Assembly (NCBI GenBank): GCA_000697335.1 | Contig: JNEM01009102.1 | Location: 1-29,986 of the forward strand | DNA from: Conidiobolus incongruus B7586 | Lineage: Eukaryota; Entomophthoromycota; Entomophthoromycetes; Entomophthorales; Conidiobolaceae | Length of the DNA: 29,986 nucleotides | Direction of reading: 5' to 3' | Part shown: piece by piece, positions 23,543-29,986 of the stretch | How positions within the stretch are numbered: the stretch's first letter is position 1 | How the letters are laid out: every line of letters starts with the position of its first letter | Position numbers and translations under genes: made by a program | Notes under the pieces: generated by a model | Database searches by the model: none | What the model saw: the letters and a program-made list of their open reading frames with translations, nothing else | Told to the model about the DNA's origin: nothing

Positions 23543-25141
23543 ACAAATAGCCCTATCCAGTTGATCAAATTTGATCACTTGTTCAAATCCTGGATGGAGT
23601 TTAGAGATCCTAAGGAGGTAAATCTGAACATCATTCCTGGAAGAATAGCTTGTTTAATTGTTACATGGAAAAAGGGTTTGTTTCTAGCAGGATTGATGTT
23701 TTGATCCATCTTTATATGATATCAAAGACATTTGCAAGTCTTGCTTGATATATCTTATATATGCAGATATCCACAATTACAATATGTTTTGCTTATGTGA
23801 TACTTGCTGCAGATTATTACCTTGTAACAACAGTATTCTCTTGTTTTGTTGAGTAAGTATTCCTTAAATCTATTGTGTGACTATCTTAACATTGCTCTCA
23901 CAATTTTACTCTTGATACATCGTTTGGCTTTTTTCACCATCTTTTTAGTTTCAAATTCACGAAATGAAATAATTTGACTCTTGAATAATCACGTGAGCAA
24001 GTTTCTTATGTACCTTATCCATAAAGTTTCTACTCTAGTCTCTAACTTTTTTAACTGTTTCTCATTTTATTATGTTTTCAATAGAAGGTTTTTTTATTCA
24101 GATTATTTGCTTTGCATCTTTTTATAAATATCAGAGTATAAATTCGCTTAATATGTTTTCCGACAATATTAAATAAACAAACCAGAGAGAAAATAACTTA
24201 TTAAATATATTTTATATTATAATCAGAGGTAAAAATCCCTTTTTAAATATATTAATAAAAACTTTGATCATTACTCTTCATTTTTGATGAAATTAAGATA
24301 CAAAGATAATTTATCAATCCTCATGCTTTGAAGTTAATAATAATAATAATCAACATTTCTTTGAAATTGGTATAGTTGATTATATTAATTTGTTATTAAA
24401 ATAAGATGAAAAATATACTTTTTTAATCTATTTAGTGAATAACAAACCATTCAAATTCACTTTTTTATATCTATATTTAAATTTGAATATTTTTCTGTAA
24501 CAAACTCGGTATTATATTTTTCTAAGAGATCTTTCATTGTTTCATTTTTAAAATTTTAAAAAGTTTCAGACAACTATTCTTTTTTGTCCTTAAGGCAATT
24601 TGTATTTATAAAGTCGGTTTTTAGTTTGAGATCTAATATTACAGATTTAATAAAAAACTAATTATAGTATGCCTTATAATAATGAATTGTTTCATTAATA
24701 TTTATTTTTATTTAAGAGTTGAAATAGTGTAACTTTTTAAATGTTTATTGAAAATATTTTGGGATTATTTGTTGCCTTTTGCTTTTACTCTTTGTGTTAT
24801 ATTTCATTTTTAATGATAAATATAGTCTGTTACTCTTTTCCATAAAATAATTTCAAATTGTAAGGAGGACATTAACAAATTTTTGAATTATATTTTTCAA
24901 GATTATAATCAAGAGCCATATGTTATTTTTTATTTTTTTTTAGATAAACTCAAAGAGCTCAAATTTTTATCAACAGAGCTTGACTTTAAGGGTGATTATA
25001 ACCTCAAACACAATTATTTTATTGGTTTTGATAAGGCTTAGAAGCCATAGTGTTTATAAGATAATTTATCAAGACCTTGATTGAATATTGATATATATGA
25101 ACAGAAACAGTGGAAATTCTGGTTAGAGTTTTATCAAACAC
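23543..25141 (+). pseudogene. Exon-like pieces of a multi-pass membrane protein, possibly an ABCC transporter relic
   Basis: Three coding-like pieces lie in order on the plus strand. The first (23543-23701) reads HLFKSWMEFRDPKEVN, then IIPGRIACLIVTWKKGLFLA, then GLMF and a stop. This resembles the linker and first membrane segment of ABCC transporters, where a W-rich helix precedes a K/R-rich turn and an LAGLL helix. The second (23767-23851) is flanked by TATGCAG and GTAAGT, so it looks like a true exon, and encodes the hydrophobic segment ISTITICFAYVILAADYYLV. The third (24944-25081) follows the acceptor TTTTTTTTAG and reads SLTLRVIITSNTIILLVLIR. The pieces are separated by long stop-rich AT stretches, and no nucleotide-binding domain (Walker A, LSGGQ) follows. 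It is therefore probably a decaying gene. The family assignment is tentative; the exon signatures are seen directly. Confidence 0.3.
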
Positions 25142-25859
25142 CTTGCCTTTCTTTTTGACTTTTATATTATTAACTCAATATTTGATTTGATTAAGAAAAT
25201 ATGACATTTACTTATATTGTATTGAGGCTAAAACTACCAATTATCATGATCAATGTTTAGATAAGGAAATTGAATTTTAAAATTTATTTGGATATTTGAA
25301 ATAGGATTAATTATCATTAGGTTTATGCTTATTTTTAACATTTATTACAATTAAAATACTTTTGAAAGCTTTACTTTCAAACATTGAACTAAGCACCACA
25401 TAGTTGGTGATTAGAAGACCATGTATTGAGTCAACTTCGTAATATGAATACCTCTTCTTTTGGCGCAAAAAAACTGTCAAGATTATAGGAGTACGTGAAT
25501 GGAATATAATGACAATTACAATATTTCTTAAAATTTAATTTTAAATCTAAACTACTTGGTTTTATAAAAGAGTCAAAATATATTAATAATCTGGTAAATT
25601 ATTCAGATATATAACTAATCAATTCGTTTATAATAATTCTTATATTTCAAATGATATAATTCAATCATAGTTTGAAACGTCGCTAATTTTTAGAATTTTA
25701 ATTGTATATATTTTGTAATTTAAATTTATACCATAAAAATAATTTAAAATTTAATTCAATATTTACTTTTATTTAAATAAATTAAAAATTTTTATTAAAA
25801 TAAAATTAATAAATGAAAAAATTATAATAATATAAATAATATTATAAATTAATTGTATT
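25142..25859. other. AT-rich spacer upstream of the ZIP transporter gene
   Basis: Presumably contains the transporter promoter. Around 25385-25500 the GC content rises (including TTTTGGCGCAAAAAAA near 25459-25474) but no frame or known binding site can be assigned. The last 150 bp before the start codon are almost pure A+T. Confidence 0.5.
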
Positions 25860-27097
25860 ATGATTAAAAAACTTCAGTTTATAGGTTTTGGTGTTTTACT
25901 ATTGAGTTTAAGTTGGGTAGCTGCTCACGGTCACCACCACCATCATCATGATGACCATGACCATTCTCATTCTCATCATGATCACAGTCAAGAGAGTTTC
26001 TCTCATATTCCATTAATTCAGACTCTGTTCTATTCCAACAGCCCCAAAGTTTTATCTTTTTTGGCTACGTTTTATATTTCTGTAATTCCCAATTTATTTT
26101 TGTTATTTGTACCTGCAAATATTCCAACCTCCCAACTCAATGTCTTAGTGAGTTTTGCTGTTGGAGGTCTCTTGGGTGATGTATTTTTGCACTTGTTGCC
26201 TCACGCTTTTTTGGAGAACTATACTAATATTGCGAAATTTGGTCGCGACCACGTCATAATGAAGAACGTAGTAACGGGCTTGGGTATTTTTGTAGGATTG
26301 GTGGGATTCTTTATTTTGGATAAGTTGATGAGAGTGTTAAGTGGCAATAAGGGTCATTCACATAGTCATGGTCATGGTCATGGCCACAGTCATAGTCATA
26401 GTCATAGTCATGATCATTCTGACGATAAAAAGAATGAAAAGGGACCTTTCAAATCTTCATCCATTGAAACTAAGGATAGTAGCAACTTACGCCAAAGAAA
26501 GTCAGGAGACAAGAATACGGAATCCAAAACTGAAAGCAACCAGGACACTTCAAAAACTTCATCAGTTCCAGTAAAACTCTCAGCATATTTGAACTTAATT
26601 GCCGACGCCACACATAACTTCACCGACGGATTGGCCATTGCAGCATCGTTTTATGTATCCAAATCCATTGGTATCACCACCACCATTGCCGTATTCTTCC
26701 ATGAAATTCCTCACGAAGTTGGCGATTTCGCCATTTTGTTACAATCTGGATTCAGTAGATACCAAGCTTTGGGCTCTCAATTCGTTACCGCCGTAGGTGC
26801 CTTTATGGGTACTGTTGCAGGTGTCCTCATTCAAGAAGCCGCGAGCTCATCCGCCGCTTCGGTACCTCCCTTTGCGGATTATCCTTGGTTCCATTGGAGT
26901 GATATGGTACTGCCAGTGACTGCTGGTGGGTTTTTATATATTGCTACGGTCTCTGTCATTCCCGATTTATTAAAAACTCCCGACGATTTGATGATTGAGG
27001 GGGAAGAGCCTAGCAAAGGTCGTCTCATTTTACAGACTGTATTAGAGCTAGCCGCCGCTTTAATTGGTGTTTCCTTAATGGCCATTGTTTCATTTTA

Positions 27098-27104
<7 letters not shown>
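25860..27104 (+). CDS. YKE4: KE4/ZIP7-type zinc transporter of the secretory pathway (ZIP family)
   Basis: This intronless gene encodes 414 residues. Residues 1-22 form a signal peptide. A His-rich luminal stretch covers residues 23-43 and a second His-rich run (GHSHSHGHGHGHSHSHSHSH) residues 165-184, in the variable loop between membrane segments III and IV. Membrane segments I-III lie near 64-84, 93-113 and 137-157. Segment IV holds HNFTDGLAIA (His252, Asp256) and segment V HEIPHEVGDFAILL (His281, Glu282, His285, Glu286), the binuclear metal site of the family. Segments VI-VIII complete the eight-helix fold to the C-terminus. The HEIPHEVGDFAILL version and the double His-rich layout place it in the LIV-1 subfamily with yeast Yke4 and human SLC39A7. 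These move zinc out of the ER or Golgi lumen into the cytosol. The first ATG is used because it precedes the signal peptide. The stop codon lies in a TAA repeat. Confidence 0.93.

Positions 27105-27128
<24 letters not shown>
27102..27128 (+). repeat. (TAA)9 microsatellite beginning with the ZIP transporter stop codon
   Basis: Nine perfect TAA units start exactly at the stop codon of the transporter gene, so every unit is an in-frame stop. Confidence 0.95.
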
Positions 27129-27129
<1 letters not shown>

Positions 27130-27381
27130 TGTGACTTAATTAATCACCAAAATAATTATAATTCTAATAGTTTATCAATTTAATAATCAAGCTTGCTGTT
27201 GTTTGTTAATAAAAAATAACCATGATATGATGATCAAATAGGATATAAATTATTTTCAATTCAATTATATATTTTAAAGTTATTTTAATATAATTGAAAA
27301 TTTCAAGTATAATAATTTATTAAAATTATTATAATTCCCAATAAAGTTGATATCTGTTTTTGTAAAATTGTGATAAAAAAA
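27129..27381. other. AT-rich 3' flank of the ZIP gene
   Basis: No gene seen. It probably contains the transporter's 3' untranslated region and that of the opposite-strand reading frames to the right. Confidence 0.45.
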
Positions 27382-28230
27382 TTACAATTGATTAAATTTA
27401 ATTGTCATTTTCGCTAGTATCAGTACTTGATGTAAACGTTGATTATGGTTAACTTTAAGTTTTGGATTCTCCCCCAACACATAATTTGATAGAATTTGAA
27501 TTCTACTAAGTTTTAGCCTGTAACCGACACTCACTAAAGTAACTAAAGAAGTGGCAATATATACAACCAACAAAAAACACTTTAAAATTTAAGAACATAG
27601 TAATTAATGATTAAAATGTTAAATAATAAACAATAAATAATTTATGTACTTCGGCCAAAAGATAATATGACAATAATAAAATCGTTGAGAATTAGAGAAT
27701 CAAAGATAGGAGTTACAATAACATTGGACATAGCAAAAATAATTATCAGATCATTATATAATTGCAACAAATAAAAAAATATTTCGGTAAGGTTCAAGGT
27801 GAGTATTTTGGAATACTTCAAGTTAGTGGAAAGTCATATTGAGTTAATTTAAAGGCTGCATATGCGAATAGTAATGTAAAAAGCGCTGGGATACAAATGT
27901 AGCGATATAGTTTGAAATAGTGCAAGTAGGGGCCAAATATCGGTAGGGTTATGACCCCTGATAGATAGGCGTATAGAATGTTGTTAGGTTGGTTTATCAG
28001 GAACTGATCGGAGAATAGAAGGTAGAATGATATGATGATTGATAGGTGTGCGAAGATTAAGACTATGTAGGCAAATATTGATTCATTGAATGTATTTTAA
28101 GGTTCAATATTATTGGGTATAATAATCATTATTTGATTAAAGGTTAGAATTCAAAGAATAAATTACATTCAACCAAAGTCTGATGTAATTATAATGTTTC
28201 AATTTCTTAACCACTCAGAGTGGGTACAAA
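27382..28230 (-). other. Unresolved membrane-protein gene or relic on the minus strand
   Basis: Three open segments on the minus strand read as membrane helices. At about 28107-27832 the peptide begins ESIFAYIVLIFAHLSIIISF; further on it has YAYLSGVITLPIFGPYLHYF and then ICIPALFTLLFAYAAFKL. In another frame at about 27830-27655 it reads IFFYLLQLYNDLIIIFAMSN. The segment 27594-27382 starts with CFLLVVYIATSLVTLVSVGY and ends in a soluble basic tail. The GC content of the first segment is clearly above the spacer level. No single ATG-to-stop frame exists and I could not place canonical introns that join all three. A GTACAT donor after the second segment and a TTTTAAAG acceptor before the third are possible, but the phase does not fit. 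It may be a multi-exon gene with introns I missed, or a decaying gene. No family motif is recognised. Confidence 0.35.
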
Positions 28231-29752
28231 ATGATAGTCTTTTTTTTCAAATATGATCATTATAAATATAAAATAAATAAATTGAATGAAAGGAAGATTC
28301 GAAATGGAATATAAAGTAAATTAGTGAATGTTCTTCATATTCAAAACATATTCCAAAACTCTTAAAAACATTTTAATATTAAATATAACATATATTAATA
28401 ACTTTTAAGATATTGGCATAATTTTTATATCAATTTAGTTGATATAAAAATTATTTGAGTTATCAAAAATTCAATGAAACTTAAAAAAATAACTGAGTAA
28501 AATCAATTTATAATATTAAAAAATATCAATTAATAATGAAATATGACTTGAAGATAACCTTGATTAATGTAATACGAGATTCAAATATAACTTATATTTT
28601 TGGAAAAGAAGTTAATTTACAAAAATTTAATAATGAATGGACCCAGAATAAGGTAATTGTTAGTAATAAAATATGACTCTTTCAGATTGTATTATCGAAT
28701 TTAGGATTATATTTCACCAAGGTGATTTTTATATTACTGAAATATAATGTGTTTAAAAATGTCATTACCTAATGATTATCATAGGGTGATAAAGTATGTA
28801 TTTGAATATAATTTGAAAAAAGTACCATTTGTGTATATCAATAAGTGTAACATTGGTGTTGAAATATTTAGAAATTTTATTAATTATTACACCATTCTGA
28901 CCTAATTAATTATATACTTCAATTTTCAATATTTTCAATTTTTAAATAATTAATAATTGTGAAAAATATTTTTAATCTTTTAAAATTATATTTTTCTCAA
29001 TATGAAGTTATTTATATTCATTAAAGTAATTTCAAATACAAATTAAATACAATATGACTAATTTTTAATTTTTATGAACTGATTGAAAAGTAAGCAATAT
29101 AAACTACACAAATTGGTCAACTTCTATCTAAAATTTAGCTAATCCAGTATTTAAAATATATAAATTTTAATAAATATATACAATTGTAAATTTGATAATA
29201 ATAGCTATATTTAACCTTGCTTTATTTAATACACTAATGAAATTTCAAACTATGAAAATTTTCAAAAACTAATTTGAAAAAGTGTTTGGACTTAGAATCT
29301 TTTTATTATGATATAATAATCAGTCGGAGATATATTTAACTCAATATATTATGTAAGGATTTGTTTACAAATCCAATCATATATATATTTATATATTATT
29401 AAATTTACTTGTAATATATTGAATAAAACGTAATATTTATTAAATTTAAATATATTAAATTTTAACTAAATATCACCCAAAATGTTAATATTAATCGAAT
29501 TAATTTAAATTCGTAAATATGATATAGTTTAAATAGTATTTAATCCATATTGCACCATTTAACAATATATAACTTCAAATTAATTGAATATAATTTTGAA
29601 AAAAAATATCTATAACCAATTCAAAATATTACTAAAGTCTAAATTTGTGTTAACACTGGAAATTGTTACGATTAAATTTTAGAATGTTGATATGGCAAGT
29701 TTAGCTTAATTTTAAGAACCAATTCGACCGATGTGGAGTTGGATTAAAACTC
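28231..29752. other. AT-rich spacer
   Basis: No gene is supported. A 48-codon open frame at 28759-28905 (+), starting MSLPNDYHRVIKYVF and embedded in a slightly less AT-rich stretch (28640-28910), could be a fragment. It has no identifiable domain. Confidence 0.5.
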
Positions 29753-29760
29753 TATTTAAG
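29753..29760 (+). promoter_or_regulatory. Probable TATA box of the secreted-protein gene
   Basis: TATTTAAG lies 75-82 bp before the start codon at 29835, in a stretch with a locally higher GC content. The 5' leader between them is pyrimidine-rich and ends in ATCAAAATG, typical of a well-expressed fungal gene. Confidence 0.45.
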
Positions 29761-29834
29761 ACTGGTAGGCGATCACTTATTCCATATTAATCAACTTTAT
29801 AGTCTTAATCTCTACTTAATCTTACTCTATCAAA

Positions 29835-29986
29835 ATGAAATTCGCTGTCATTGTCGCTACCATCTTGGCTACTGCTTTCGCTTCTCCTACCGATGTCCTT
29901 AACCTTGTCAATGTCAAGCGCGTCCCAGTTTCAGTTTTGAGTTCTGGAAATACCTCTGCAGATAACATTGATGTCTCTAACATTAA
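29835..29986 (+). CDS. N-terminus of a secreted protein, cut by the window end
   Basis: The frame opens with MKFAVIVATILATAFASPTD, a textbook fungal signal peptide with a cleavage site after AFA-S (about residue 17). A short pro-like segment follows, with a Lys-Arg pair at residues 28-29 (NLVNVKRVPVSVL) that could be a Kex2-type processing site. Only 50 codons are visible, and the frame is still open at the window end. Codon use favours C-ending codons (GTC, ACC, ATC, CTT/CTC), unlike the AT-ending codons of the minus-strand relics nearby; this suggests strong expression. The start context CAAAATG and the upstream TATA-like element support the call. The mature product cannot be identified from this piece; proteases and small secreted effectors often begin this way. 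Confidence 0.75.
   Translation, partial: MKFAVIVATILATAFASPTDVLNLVNVKRVPVSVLSSGNTSADNIDVSNI

Noticed and set aside
26341-26638. Alternative-frame and antisense frames rich in Val/Ile within the ZIP gene
   Set aside because: They arise from reading the His-rich CAT-containing repeat in other frames; the ZIP frame is clearly the coding one.
1-29986. tRNA, rRNA, CRISPR arrays or bacterial-type operons
   Set aside because: No cloverleaf-forming segment, rRNA-like stretch or regularly spaced repeat was seen by eye; spliced genes and signal peptides show a eukaryotic nuclear context. A tRNAscan or Infernal run would settle the RNA question.

Overview
The window is very AT-rich eukaryotic nuclear DNA, with coding stretches near 35-45% GC and spacers near 20% GC. 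It carries compact GT-AG introns of 46-59 bp. The gene content (secreted S9 peptidase, DOA1/Ufd3, GOT1, KE4-type ZIP transporter, small secreted protein) points to a fungus. The AT bias and short introns would fit an early-diverging filamentous fungus such as an entomophthoralean (Conidiobolus-like). That placement is inference; no marker gene fixes the species.

Layout from left to right. 1-3376 is an AT-rich spacer. 3377-5410 (-) is an intact, intronless, secreted dipeptidyl-peptidase-5-like gene. At about 7.9-8.3 kb a GC-rich island, possibly an old LTR fragment, sits in the spacer. 10178-12165 (-) is a broken paralogue of the peptidase in the same orientation. Two patches of this pseudogene match the live gene at 100% and about 97.5%, while the rest is much more diverged; this is the pattern of gene conversion. 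12.2-15.2 kb is a gene desert. 15249-15662 (-) is a GOT1-like Golgi membrane protein. 17.2-18.5 kb holds short coding-like remnants.

20095-23075 (-) is DOA1/PLAA (WD40-PFU-PUL). All 12 exons and 11 introns could be placed, giving 806 residues in an unbroken frame. 23.5-25.1 kb contains exon-like pieces of a multi-pass membrane protein, possibly an ABCC transporter relic. 25860-27104 (+) is an intronless KE4/ZIP7-type zinc transporter ending in nine tandem TAA codons. 27.4-28.2 kb (-) holds hydrophobic reading frames of an unresolved membrane-protein gene or relic. At the right edge, 29835-29986 (+) is the start of a secreted protein cut off by the window end.

The genes do not form an operon or an obvious cluster. 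They are independent housekeeping or secretory genes: the peptidase, GOT1 and the ZIP transporter all belong to or pass through the secretory pathway, and DOA1 serves ubiquitin/Cdc48 quality control. No new multi-gene system was found. The best-supported unusual feature is the mosaic peptidase pseudogene.
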